Shown here: piece by piece, positions 19,903 through 28,807 of the stretch
Numbering within the stretch: the stretch's first letter is position 1
Layout: the number at the start of each line of letters is the position of its first letter
Assembly: GCF_000024625.1 (NCBI RefSeq)
Contig: NC_013407.1
Span: 930,001-994,000, forward strand
DNA: 64,000 nt
From: Methanocaldococcus vulcanius M7
GTDB lineage: Archaea > AGJL01 > Methanococci > Methanococcales > Methanocaldococcaceae
Reading direction: 5' to 3'
Program-made: the position numbers and the translations under genes
Notes under the pieces: generated by a model
Database searches by the model: none
The model's input: only the letters and a program-made list of their open reading frames with translations
What the model was told of the DNA's origin: nothing

Positions 19903-22125
19903 TTATCTTCTCATATTTAAGTTTATTGTTATTTTTACATTCTTCATAATGATCTGAACTCCTCCATCCTTAGCTAACTTAGCAATCAACTCTCCAACTT
20001 CAAAACTATCTTCTTCATCAACACTTCTTTTCTCAACTTTTGCACTTTTTTCTTCCTCTTTTTCTTCTTCTTTTTCTTCCTCCTGCTTAAAGACGGGATG
20101 TCCTTTTTCTTTTAGGAATTTTATTAATTCATCGGTGGTTTTAACCTCCTCCTCAGTTGCAATCTTATCAAACAACCCCTCAGGAATCGCATCCTTAACC
20201 CTCTCCTTCAACTCCTTTGGCAACCAAACAATCCTCTCCCAACCACCATCACCCTGCAAAAACTTAGGCGACTTCATATAAGAAATAGAAATACCAACAA
20301 ACCCAGGAACCTGCTTACCACCACTACACTGCCCTGCCAAAGATGAAAAAGGCAATCCAAATGGCGTCTCTCCTCTGAAATGCCTATGAACTACTCCAAA
20401 TCCATCAACCTCTGGAATGTAGAAGACAATTGCCTCGAAACAACCACAAGACGTGCATGGATTTTCTAATGCGGTGTGTAAAGCCATCTCTTCAACACTT
20501 CCCTGTGATTTTTCTCTAACAACCTCATTAACTCCACTATATACCCCCAATTTTTCATCCAAACACTCTCCCTTCTTAATCTCAAATATCGGCCCATTAG
20601 GATCTATTTTAGCAGCAGCCCTCGCATCTAAATAGTTTATACTTCCACAGAGAGATGGCCTATCTGGGGTTATAACGCATACGTGGGTTGGAGCGAAACT
20701 CTGACACATGATACATCCATAGAAAACATCAACATCCTCTTCCCTTATCGATTTTGTTTTTTCATCTCTCTTTTTGTAGATCTCTCTTGCCTTTTCTAAC
20801 TCTTCCTTGATCTTCTCTGGATCTGTTATCAACAACACATCGCATTTTTCAATTATTGGGAAATGCTCCTTGAATAGTTGTTTTATTACTTCTCCTATGT
20901 GTTTTAGTCGTAGTCCTTTTTGGTATGCGTCTTTGCTTATTCTGATCCAGACCTGGTCTCTTTGGTTTAGGTGCATTACTCCTTCGATGTAGTTGAAGAA
21001 TTCATGAACTCTCCTTTCTAAAACACCCTCTAAGTCCTCTTCCAAGTTCTCTCCACTAACTCTCACAATAACTGCAAACGGATTTCTACTACCCTCCTCC
21101 ATCTCATCAATATCCTTCCCAATAATCTTAACCTCATCATCAGCATTATCAACAACCCTAACCAACTCAAACCCATAACTCTTCGGACCCGCTAACTCAA
21201 CATACATATCAGGCCCCCTAATCCTCTCACCCTCATTCATCGGCCCAACAGAAACAGGAATATCAAATTCAACTACTTTAACTTCAACACCTTTCATTTT
21301 TAGAGCGTTTTCTACGATGTTGTCAATATCTGAGCTTTCTAACGCTCCTTTTATTACTGGAACTTCGTTGTTTGTTATTACTGGAACTCCCGCTTTTATA
21401 CAGCCCGCTCCTGCTGATAGTGTTATATCGTCGAGTTCTCCTAATGCTAATACCACTGCTGGAACTCTATTTTTTAAATATTCAATAATCTCTTCTGTTT
21501 TTCCGGGTTCAATTCCTCCGAATATTAGCGGGGCTCTTATGGCCAAGTTTGCTGCGTGTATTGCAGATGTTATCTCATCTCCAACTGGAACAAGAAGTTT
21601 ATCTAATCCATACCCTATTCCTGCTTCGTCCATTTCTTTTATTATGTCTCCAATTAAGAGAGCGAGTATGTTTCTCTTCTTTATATCGTCTATAAGTTTT
21701 TTTAATTTCTCTTTGTCTCCAACTTTTCCTATAACTACAAATATGGCAGGGATTTTTCCTTCTACCAGTGGAACCCCTAATCCTCTTAATATCTCATCTG
21801 GAATGAACCCAACGTATGGGTCTTGATAGGGTTTGTCGCTTTTTGCATACTTTAATGCTTCGAGTGCTTCTGCACATATTAGTGTGATAACTCCTGCATC
21901 TAACGCGTTTTCTAATGTTTCTTCTTCTTTTACGCTTAGAGAGTTTATCAACTCTTTTAGGTCTTTTACTGTCTCTATTTTTTTACCTAATAAACCGTAG
22001 ATTGTTGGTAGGTTGTAGTTTGTTCCTGGATAACCTAATTTTAAGTCCTCTTTCTCTTTTTCTAATGTGTCTTTTGTTAGGTCTAAGACGATTTTTGCTC
22101 CATTTATTATGTTTTTCACAACCAT
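19903..22125 (-). CDS. cdhC: CO dehydrogenase/acetyl-CoA synthase, beta (acetyl-CoA synthase) subunit
   Basis: This is the A-cluster subunit that joins CO, a methyl group and CoA to form acetyl-CoA. The cysteines lie in FYGCIMCQSFAPTHVC (~residues 475-490), then KKGECLDEK and ENPCTSCGCFEAI (~560-575), followed by GFGVVHR. A full N-terminal domain (about residues 1-290) like that of AcsB is present, unlike the shorter Methanosarcina CdhC. A Lys/Glu-rich linker (EEEKEEEKEEEK) precedes a hydrophobic-charged tail. The start follows GGTGAAAGG. A conserved motif pair lies in the promoter region. Third-position codon choice changes abruptly along the gene. Confidence 0.93.
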   Translation of the reverse strand: MVVKNIINGAKIVLDLTKDTLEKEKEDLKLGYPGTNYNLPTIYGLLGKKIETVKDLKELINSLSVKEEETLENALDAGVITLICAEALEALKYAKSDKPYQDPYVGFIPDEILRGLGVPLVEGKIPAIFVVIGKVGDKEKLKKLIDDIKKRNILALLIGDIIKEMDEAGIGYGLDKLLVPVGDEITSAIHAANLAIRAPLIFGGIEPGKTEEIIEYLKNRVPAVVLALGELDDITLSAGAGCIKAGVPVITNNEVPVIKGALESSDIDNIVENALKMKGVEVKVVEFDIPVSVGPMNEGERIRGPDMYVELAGPKSYGFELVRVVDNADDEVKIIGKDIDEMEEGSRNPFAVIVRVSGENLEEDLEGVLERRVHEFFNYIEGVMHLNQRDQVWIRISKDAYQKGLRLKHIGEVIKQLFKEHFPIIEKCDVLLITDPEKIKEELEKAREIYKKRDEKTKSIREEDVDVFYGCIMCQSFAPTHVCVITPDRPSLCGSINYLDARAAAKIDPNGPIFEIKKGECLDEKLGVYSGVNEVVREKSQGSVEEMALHTALENPCTSCGCFEAIVFYIPEVDGFGVVHRHFRGETPFGLPFSSLAGQCSGGKQVPGFVGISISYMKSPKFLQGDGGWERIVWLPKELKERVKDAIPEGLFDKIATEEEVKTTDELIKFLKEKGHPVFKQEEEKEEEKEEEKSAKVEKRSVDEEDSFEVGELIAKLAKDGGVQIIMKNVKITINLNMRR

Positions 22126-22233
22126 CCTTTCACCGTTATTTTGTTCTTTTGGATTTATGTTATTAAAGATTTTAACATATGAATAGTTAGTTGTATTTTT
22201 TATTTCTATGTTAATTAACTATATATAGTGTAG

Positions 22234-22349
22234 CTACGCATTGCGAAAAATTTTTGCAGATATTTAAAGATTTTTATTTATATTTGTAAAAAAATAGTGT
22301 CAAAAGCAACATTTTTCTTTCCTATCTACGAATTGCATATGCGAAAAAT
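22234..22349. promoter_or_regulatory. Paired operator-like motifs upstream of cdhC
   Basis: CTACGCATTGCGAAAAAT at 22234-22251 and a related string at 22326-22349 (CTACGAATTGCA then TATGCGAAAAAT) share CTACG and TGCGAAAAAT blocks. The first extends into a near palindrome GCGAAAAATTTTTGC; the second contains GCATATGC. They sit between cdhC and the regulator gene in otherwise AT-rich DNA. They could be binding sites for a transcription factor, possibly the adjacent Lrp-type protein. Confidence 0.45.
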
Positions 22350-22425
22350 GGGCATTTTTAAACTTTTCTATTTTATTTTTACAGTAATATTTAATATATT
22401 TTTTTAAGATTACTGTAATATTAAT

Positions 22426-22872
22426 TTATAATGGAATCTTACTTCCATTTTTAAAGGTTCTTAACACTATCGTTACCTTACATCCGTTAACATTAACAAG
22501 AGGATATATCTTCTCGGCTAAAAACTTTCCTAAACTTTCAATATCTTTTAAAACAGCAATACAAACTGCATCATATTCTCCTGTGGTTTGGTAGAGTTCT
22601 ACTATCTCATCGAGTTCTTTAAGTTTGCTGAGTGTTTCATCAACTTTTGAGGGTTTTATATACAAACCGAGTATTGCCACTACTTCAAATCCCAAATTTT
22701 TTGGATCTATTGTAGCGTGAAATCCTGTTATAATTCCTTTTTCTGTTAATTTTTTTACCCTGTTTCTTACTGTTCCCTCGCTAATTCCGAGTTCTCTTCC
22801 GATTTCTCTAAATGATTTTCTTGCATTATCATTTAAAATTTTCAGAATTTTTAGATCTACTCTATCAAGCAT
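22426..22872 (-). CDS. Lrp/AsnC-family transcription regulator, Ptr2-like
   Basis: This 148-residue Lrp protein has an N-terminal winged helix-turn-helix (MLDRVDLKILKILNDNARKS, then GISEGTVRNRVKKL) and a C-terminal RAM/ligand domain (GLYIKPSKVDETLSKL, YQTTGEYDAVCIAVL). The sequence resembles M. jannaschii Ptr2 (MJ0723), an activator that recruits TBP at promoters such as those for rubredoxin and ferredoxin. A GGTGATTGA ribosome site precedes the start. It follows the V4R gene with only 4 bp between, so the two form an operon. The classical Ptr2 site GGACGATTTTCGTCC was not seen in this window. Confidence 0.85.
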   Translation of the reverse strand: MLDRVDLKILKILNDNARKSFREIGRELGISEGTVRNRVKKLTEKGIITGFHATIDPKNLGFEVVAILGLYIKPSKVDETLSKLKELDEIVELYQTTGEYDAVCIAVLKDIESLGKFLAEKIYPLVNVNGCKVTIVLRTFKNGSKIPL

Positions 22873-22876
22873 TCAA

Positions 22877-23383
22877 TCACCAGTAGATCTTTTCCTCAAC
22901 TTTTACTAAAAATTCGCAGTATTCATCTCCCTTTCCGCAACATTTTGTCTCAACAACATTAACTTTCCTTTTTAGTTTTTCCTCGAGAGTTCCGGCTATA
23001 AGTCCAGCTTCAAAATGACATAATGTTGTGCCAACATTTGGAACATTGTGGCATGAGATGCAATCTTTTAATACTAAGATCATTTCATTTTCATCTATCT
23101 TTTTTACTTCTAAAACTCCTATTTTTGCCTTGCTTAATATATCTGCAAAACTTTCAAACAGATTTGATTCATCTACATATTTTGATATTACTTCTCTACC
23201 AATATCTTTTCCAATGTTGTAAATTATTGCTTCAATACCGCATCCGGTTGTTAAAACACCAATTCTTACTGCTTGAAATATCGAAAGAGGGATTAAATTG
23301 CCTAACGTTCTTTCTGGTGGGTTGTCATTTATCAAATTTTCAAGATCTTTTTTAACTTTTTTATGTAAAAGTTCTTTATCCAT
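22877..23383 (-). CDS. V4R-domain (4-vinyl reductase-like) cysteine-rich protein
   Basis: This 168-residue protein has the V4R pattern: an amphipathic N-terminal helix, a GCGIEAIIYNIGKDIGRE helix, and a C-terminal cysteine-rich part DCISCHNVPNVG, TLCHFEAGLIAG and KCCGKGDEYCEF. V4R domains bind small hydrophobic ligands or metals and are often fused to or paired with regulators. Here it is the first gene of a two-gene operon with the Ptr2-like regulator, so it may sense a ligand for that regulator; this is inference. Immediately upstream of its ribosome site begins the 885-bp tandem repeat, which separates it from any conventional promoter. Confidence 0.72.
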   Translation of the reverse strand: MDKELLHKKVKKDLENLINDNPPERTLGNLIPLSIFQAVRIGVLTTGCGIEAIIYNIGKDIGREVISKYVDESNLFESFADILSKAKIGVLEVKKIDENEMILVLKDCISCHNVPNVGTTLCHFEAGLIAGTLEEKLKRKVNVVETKCCGKGDEYCEFLVKVEEKIYW

Positions 23384-23396
23384 AATTATCCCCTGG

Positions 23397-24281
23397 TAAT
23401 TTATCTATCTAATTTATCTATCTAATTTATCTATCTAATTTATCTATCTAATTTATCTATCTAATTTATCTATCTAATTTATCTATCTAATTTATCTATC
23501 TAATTTATCTATCTAATTTATCTATCTAATTTATCTATCTAATTTATCTATCTAATTTATCTATCTAATTTATCTATCTAATTTATCTATCTAATTTATC
23601 TATCTAATTTATCTATCTAATTTATCTATCTAATTTATCTATCTAATTTATCTATCTAATTTATCTATCTAATTTATCTATCTAATTTATCTATCTAATT
23701 TATCTATCTAATTTATCTATCTAATTTATCTATCTAATTTATCTATCTAATTTATCTATCTAATTTATCTATCTAATTTATCTATCTAATTTATCTATCT
23801 AATTTATCTATCTAATTTATCTATCTAATTTATCTATCTAATTTATCTATCTAATTTATCTATCTAATTTATCTATCTAATTTATCTATCTAATTTATCT
23901 ATCTAATTTATCTATCTAATTTATCTATCTAATTTATCTATCTAATTTATCTATCTAATTTATCTATCTAATTTATCTATCTAATTTATCTATCTAATTT
24001 ATCTATCTAATTTATCTATCTAATTTATCTATCTAATTTATCTATCTAATTTATCTATCTAATTTATCTATCTAATTTATCTATCTAATTTATCTATCTA
24101 ATTTATCTATCTAATTTATCTATCTAATTTATCTATCTAATTTATCTATCTAATTTATCTATCTAATTTATCTATCTAATTTATCTATCTAATTTATCTA
24201 TCTAATTTATCTATCTAATTTATCTATCTAATTTATCTATCTAATTTATCTATCTAATTTATCTATCTAATTTATCTATCT
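23397..24281. repeat. Perfect 13-bp tandem repeat, about 68 copies
   Basis: The unit TTATCTATCTAAT repeats in phase across 885 bp; I followed the period through every line and saw no interruption or substitution. On the minus strand the unit reads ATTAGATAGATAA. Thirteen is not a multiple of three and the unit contains TAA, so it is not coding. It lies 13 bp from the start codon of the V4R gene and about 95 bp from the glycosylase gene. Perfect homogeneity implies recent expansion or continuing slippage/conversion, and the true copy number may vary between cells or assemblies. Confidence 0.98.
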
Positions 24282-24376
24282 GCAATTCCCGTTCTTAAAT
24301 CTATATTACACAGTCCAAAAGTAATCGATAGCAGGAAAATCTTTTTAACTAATATCTACTAAAAAATATAAAAAAT

Positions 24377-25069
24377 TTGAGTGAGGGGAGTTATATTAAA
24401 GGAAAGGAAAAACTATTATTTAAAATATACAAGGTTCTGTTAGATAGTTATGGCCCGCAACATTGGTGGCCTGCTGAAACGAGATATGAAGTCGTGGTTG
24501 GAGCAGTGTTAACTCAGAATACAAGTTGGAAAAATGTAGAAAAGGCAATAAGAAATTTGAAAAATAAAGATTTGATCGATGAGATTAAAATACTAAACAT
24601 CGATGAAGATGTTTTAAAAGCCCTCATAAAACCTGCAGGATTCTATAATATAAAAGCAAAACGGCTTAAAAATATAACCAAATATATAGTAGAAAATTAT
24701 AAAACAACGGAGGACATGGCAAGAGCAAACAAGGATGTTAAAGAATTAAGAAAAGAATTACTTTCAATAAAAGGCATTGGTCCAGAAACAGCAGATAGTA
24801 TTTTGTTATATGCCTTAGACAAGGAAAGTTTTGTCATAGATGCATATACAAAAAGGATATTCAGCCGATTAAATATTATAAACGAAAAAATGTCCTATGA
24901 TGAGATCAAAAAATTATTTGAAACCAATTTACCAAAAGATCTGCAGATATATAAGGAGTATCACGCATTGATTGTTGAACATGCTAAAAGAGTTTGTAAA
25001 AAGAATCCCCTTTGCGATAACTGTCCAATTAAAAAAGTATATATATGTGATGGAAATTATAAGAGATGA
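24377..25069 (+). CDS. HhH-GPD family DNA glycosylase with Fe-S cluster (endonuclease III superfamily)
   Basis: This roughly 230-residue base-excision enzyme has the segment QHWWPAETRYEVVVGAVLTQNT, typical of the MagIII/3-methyladenine branch, and a helix-hairpin-helix LLSIKGIGPETADSILLYA followed by the catalytic Asp in FVIDAYTKRIF. The lyase lysine of endonuclease III is Glu here (GIGPETAD), so it should act as a monofunctional glycosylase. Four C-terminal cysteines (CX5CX2CX7C) fit a 4Fe-4S cluster. The start is unclear: a TTG at 24377 opens the frame, but the ribosome site GAGGGGAG lies inside it, pointing to an ATT near 24395. It precedes hfq by about 40 bp. Confidence 0.8.
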   Translation: MSEGSYIKGKEKLLFKIYKVLLDSYGPQHWWPAETRYEVVVGAVLTQNTSWKNVEKAIRNLKNKDLIDEIKILNIDEDVLKALIKPAGFYNIKAKRLKNITKYIVENYKTTEDMARANKDVKELRKELLSIKGIGPETADSILLYALDKESFVIDAYTKRIFSRLNIINEKMSYDEIKKLFETNLPKDLQIYKEYHALIVEHAKRVCKKNPLCDNCPIKKVYICDGNYKR

Positions 25070-25110
25070 TGTGCGAAGTTTAATAACAATAAATCAAAGG
25101 GTGGAAGTAA

Positions 25111-25326
<216 letters not shown>

Positions 25327-25368
25327 ATCTTTGAATAAAGTATCCTTAGATGTTAACAGGCAAACACA

Positions 25369-25399
25369 AGAGGGTTTTATTCCCTCTAAAACTTTTTTT
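25369..25399 (+). terminator. Hairpin and T-run downstream of hfq
   Basis: AGAGGG and CCCTCT (25369-25374 and 25382-25387) pair around a 7-nt loop, followed by a run of seven T at 25393-25399. The layout resembles an intrinsic terminator for the glycosylase-hfq transcript. Confidence 0.5.
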
Positions 25400-25577
25400 A
25401 GGTTAAATGTTATTTACAATATTTTCAACCTTAAATAAACATCTAAACATTAGAATATGCTGTCGTTGAGAATATTTCTATAAATAATAAATAAAATAGA
25501 AACAACATAAAAACCAAACAAAAAGAATAAAAAGAATAAATCTAAGAAATATTTTAAAAATTTCTGGGAGATAAACT

Positions 25578-25889
25578 ATGCCAAAAATGGTATTACTTCC
25601 AAAAATGACAATGGCACTCGGAGGATATATTAGAGAAACTTTATTTCCATACGAAGGAGATGACATAAAGCCCTTTCCATTTAGAAATATTATCGTAGGA
25701 AATCCAACTAATGAACCAATAAAAATGGATGTTCCAGTTTATAGTGAAGATTGGATTGAAAAACATAGAAAACTTGGATTAATAGTTGTTCCAGTTAAAG
25801 AAGATGACGATTTCGTTGGTTTATTTTATAAAGTTAAATCACTTGTAAATTCTAAATCAGAGGACAATAGAACAGATCAGAGCGATTGA
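25578..25889 (+). CDS. Small conserved protein, EhbP-like
   Basis: This 103-residue soluble protein has the pattern MALGGYIRETLFPYE, RNIIVGNPTNEPIKM, PVYSEDWIEKHRKLGLIVVPV, which I associate with EhbP, a small subunit linked to the energy-converting hydrogenase B of methanogens. Ehb supplies reduced ferredoxin for carbon fixation. The identification rests on memory of the family and should be confirmed. The C-terminal tail (SKSEDNRTDQSD) is polar and disordered-looking. A GGGAGAT site precedes the ATG. It lies between hfq and a HAD hydrolase; other ehb genes are not in the window. Confidence 0.5.
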   Translation: MPKMVLLPKMTMALGGYIRETLFPYEGDDIKPFPFRNIIVGNPTNEPIKMDVPVYSEDWIEKHRKLGLIVVPVKEDDDFVGLFYKVKSLVNSKSEDNRTDQSD

Positions 25890-25984
25890 TAAATCTAAAA
25901 ACTATTCCTATTTTAAATTTTGGAGATTTAAAATCTAATAAGAACTAACAAACAAATAATAAAATATATTTAAGGTAATATGAT

Positions 25985-26680
25985 ATGATAAGAGGAGTTC
26001 TCTTTGATTTAGACGACACACTCTACAACTCTTCAGAGTTCGTAGAAATTGCCCGACGAGAGGCGGTAAAATCGATGATAGATGCAGGGTTAGATATTTC
26101 CTTTGAGGAGGCAATGAACATATTAAACAAAATAATACAGGATAAAGGGTCCAACTATGGAAAACATTTTGATGATTTAGTCAAGGCAATATCTGGGAGA
26201 TACGATCCAAAAATAATAACAACTGGAATAATAACCTACCATAACGTAAAAGTAGCATTGTTAAGACCTTACCCCCATACTATAAAGACATTAATTGACT
26301 TGAAAGCAAGAGGGTTAAAATTAGGAGTTATAACAGATGGACTTACAATAAAACAATGGGAAAAACTGATTAGGATGGGAATTCATCCGTTTTTTGATGA
26401 AGTTATCACGTCAGAAGAATTTGGTTTAGGAAAGCCCCACTTGGAGTTTTTTAAATATGGATTAAAAAGAATGAATTTAAAACCAGAAGAAACCATATAT
26501 GTTGGGGATCGGGTAGATAAAGATATAAAACCAGCAAAAGATTTGGGAATGACTACTGTAAGGATATTAAAGGGAAAATATAAAGAAATGGAAGATAACA
26601 ATTACAGCGATTATACAATAAACTCTATTCAAGAACTTGTAAAGATCGTTGATGAGTTAATGAATAAAACAAAAATATAA
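25985..26680 (+). CDS. HAD-superfamily hydrolase
   Basis: This is a 231-residue subfamily IA HAD phosphatase. Motif I is FDLDDTLYN with the nucleophile Asp (residue ~9) and acid/base Asp; motif II is LGVITDG; motif III is the Lys of LGLGKPH-type FGLGKPHLEFF; motif IV is YVGDRVDKDIKPAKDLG. A helical cap (residues ~18-95) indicates a small phosphorylated substrate. It resembles the TIGR02253 group of archaeal hydrolases with no known substrate. It precedes cobS by 40 bp on the same strand, so a role near cobalamin or phosphate-ester chemistry is possible but unproven. Confidence 0.85.
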   Translation: MIRGVLFDLDDTLYNSSEFVEIARREAVKSMIDAGLDISFEEAMNILNKIIQDKGSNYGKHFDDLVKAISGRYDPKIITTGIITYHNVKVALLRPYPHTIKTLIDLKARGLKLGVITDGLTIKQWEKLIRMGIHPFFDEVITSEEFGLGKPHLEFFKYGLKRMNLKPEETIYVGDRVDKDIKPAKDLGMTTVRILKGKYKEMEDNNYSDYTINSIQELVKIVDELMNKTKI

Positions 26681-26720
26681 CATAAAAATAAAAAATGAAT
26701 AAAAAATTAGATGGGATAAA

Positions 26721-27473
26721 ATGCTCAAGGAATTTAAAGCGTTAATTTCGTTTTTTACACGTATTCCTTTGCCGATAAGCGAATTTAGTTTTGAAGATAT
26801 TGCAAATTACTTTTATCTTGTTGTGCTGGTTGGATACTTGTTTGGGATTTTTGGAGTTGCATTAGCGTTTTTATTTGAAATACTGTTTCCAAAATTACTG
26901 GTTGGAATTTTAGTCCTATTTTTTATTGAGTATTTAAATGGATTTCATCACATAGATGGGCTAATTGACTTTGGAGATGGATGGATGGCGGTAGGAGATA
27001 AGAAAAAAAAGTTAATGGCTATGAGGGATCGATATATAGGATGTGGAGGAGTAGTTTTAGCAATATTTGTTAATTTAATATCTGCCTTCTCGTTATTTTA
27101 TATTCTCAACATCAATCTTTTGTATATTTTAGTTGTAGAGGTTAGTGCAAAGCTCGGAATGCTTAGTTGTTCAACCTTTGGAAAACCTCTCATTGAGGGA
27201 ACAGGAAGATATTTTGTTAAAAAAGCGGATGAAAAATTCTTGACAATTGGCATAATATTATCACTTCCTCTTTTACTGCTCTTTGGTGGAATAGATAGGA
27301 AGATCACAATTATTGCAATAATTGTTGCTGTAATTTCAGGATTTTGCATGGCAAAAATCTCAAAAAAACATTTTGGAGGAGTTAACGGAGACGTATTGGG
27401 GGCTTCTAATGAAATAACAAGGGCTGCTGTGTTGTTGACAATAATTGCATGTTTTAAAATACTTGGATTATAA
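26721..27473 (+). CDS. cobS: Adenosylcobinamide-GDP ribazoletransferase (cobalamin synthase)
   Basis: This 250-residue membrane protein matches CobS, which joins the lower-ligand riboside to adenosylcobinamide-GDP in corrinoid synthesis. Diagnostic segments are FFTRIPLP near the N-terminus, [23 protein letters not shown] (~residues 72-95) with metal-binding Asp/His, [12 protein letters not shown], and [21 protein letters not shown] near the C-terminus. Several hydrophobic helices lie between. Methanogenesis needs corrinoids for Mtr and the CODH/ACS methyl carrier. It is placed just upstream of a corrinoid/iron uptake operon. A GGGAT ribosome site precedes the ATG. Confidence 0.92.
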   Translation: MLKEFKALISFFTRIPLPISEFSFEDIANYFYLVVLVGYLFGIFGVALAFLFEILFPKLLVGILVLFFIEYLNGFHHIDGLIDFGDGWMAVGDKKKKLMAMRDRYIGCGGVVLAIFVNLISAFSLFYILNINLLYILVVEVSAKLGMLSCSTFGKPLIEGTGRYFVKKADEKFLTIGIILSLPLLLLFGGIDRKITIIAIIVAVISGFCMAKISKKHFGGVNGDVLGASNEITRAAVLLTIIACFKILGL

Positions 27474-27647
27474 TTTACTTCTTGTTTTTTATCTTTTATT
27501 ATTTTTTGCATTTTTTATGATTTTTTATTTAGTGTTTTATAGATTAATACCTCAAACCAAAAAGTTTATATTTTGTAATACCTTTTTATAGATATATATT
27601 ATCATCACAAAAACAAAAAATTAAAAAATTAAAATTTAGGTGGAATT

Positions 27648-28742
27648 ATGCTAAAAAAATTAACAGCCCTTTTAATAATTACAGTTCTTACAGTTGGGCT
27701 TTGTGGCTGTGTAGAAAACTCTTCTAAAACAACAAAAACTATAACAATAACTGATGCCCTTGGAAGAGAAGTAAAAGTCCCTGTAGAAGTTGACAGAATA
27801 GTGTGTTGTGGGCCAGGATGTTTAAGGATGATCGTTTATTTAAACGCGACAGATAAAGTTGTAGGTGTTGAAGATGCCGAGAAAAAATGGACACCGTGGG
27901 GAAGACCTTATAGAATAGCACATCCAGAACTTGCTAACCTACCAACAATAGGCCAAGGGGGGCCATCTCCAAAACCAAATCCAGAAGCAATTCTAAAAGT
28001 AAAACCAGATGTAATCTTTGCCACATACATTACAAAAGATGAAGCAGATACTCTACAACAAAAAACAGGAATCCCAGTAGTTGTTTTAACTTATGGGAAA
28101 TTAGCCACCTTTGACAACGAAGATCTCTTCAATTCCTTAAAACTCGCTGGAAAAATACTTGGAAAAGAAAAAAGAGCTGAGAATGTTATTCAATTTATAA
28201 AAAAATGCGAATCTGATTTGAAAAATAGAACAGGAGATATTCCAGACAGTAAAAAACCAACTGTTTACGTTGGAGGGATTGGGTATAAAGGAATACATGG
28301 AATTGATAGTACAGAATGCAAATACCCTCCTTTTGAACTTGTAAATGCAAAGAATGTTGCTGATGAGTTAGGTAGAGAAGGACACGTCTTTGTAAGCAAA
28401 GAACAGATTCTAAAATGGAATCCGGATATAATTTTCATTGATGAAGGAGGATTAAGTATTGTTATGCAGGACTATAAAAAAGATCCAGCATTTTACAATT
28501 CATTAAAAGCGTTTAAAACTGGAAATGTTTATGGACTATTGCCCTATAACTTCTATGCAACAAATATCGGAACTGCGTTAGCAGATGCTTACTACATTGG
28601 AAAAGTTGTTTATCCAGATAGATTTAAGGATATAGACCCTGAGAAAAAAGCAGATGAGATTTATACTTTCTTAGTAGGAAAGCCGGTTTATGAGCAGATG
28701 AAAGAGCATTTAGGAGGATTTAAGAAGTTGGAGTTTAAATAA
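27648..28742 (+). CDS. Corrinoid/iron ABC transporter substrate-binding lipoprotein
   Basis: This 364-residue cluster-B binding protein has a signal segment ending in a lipobox-like LCGC (~residues 19-22), then [19 protein letters not shown] and LIIVGVEDAE-like periplasmic-binding-protein class III sequence. It ends with a [21 protein letters not shown] segment. Proteins of this class carry Fe-siderophores, cobalamin or molybdate. The substrate here is inferred from the neighbouring cobS and the FecCD-type permease. It is the first gene of a three-gene set (binding protein, methyltransferase, permease) and is preceded by an AGGTGG ribosome site. Confidence 0.83.
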   Translation: MLKKLTALLIITVLTVGLCGCVENSSKTTKTITITDALGREVKVPVEVDRIVCCGPGCLRMIVYLNATDKVVGVEDAEKKWTPWGRPYRIAHPELANLPTIGQGGPSPKPNPEAILKVKPDVIFATYITKDEADTLQQKTGIPVVVLTYGKLATFDNEDLFNSLKLAGKILGKEKRAENVIQFIKKCESDLKNRTGDIPDSKKPTVYVGGIGYKGIHGIDSTECKYPPFELVNAKNVADELGREGHVFVSKEQILKWNPDIIFIDEGGLSIVMQDYKKDPAFYNSLKAFKTGNVYGLLPYNFYATNIGTALADAYYIGKVVYPDRFKDIDPEKKADEIYTFLVGKPVYEQMKEHLGGFKKLEFK

Positions 28743-28807
28743 TCGTCAACAATTTTTCACTTTTTATCCAACAATTCAATTTTTTAAAATTATTTTTGGT
28801 GATAATA

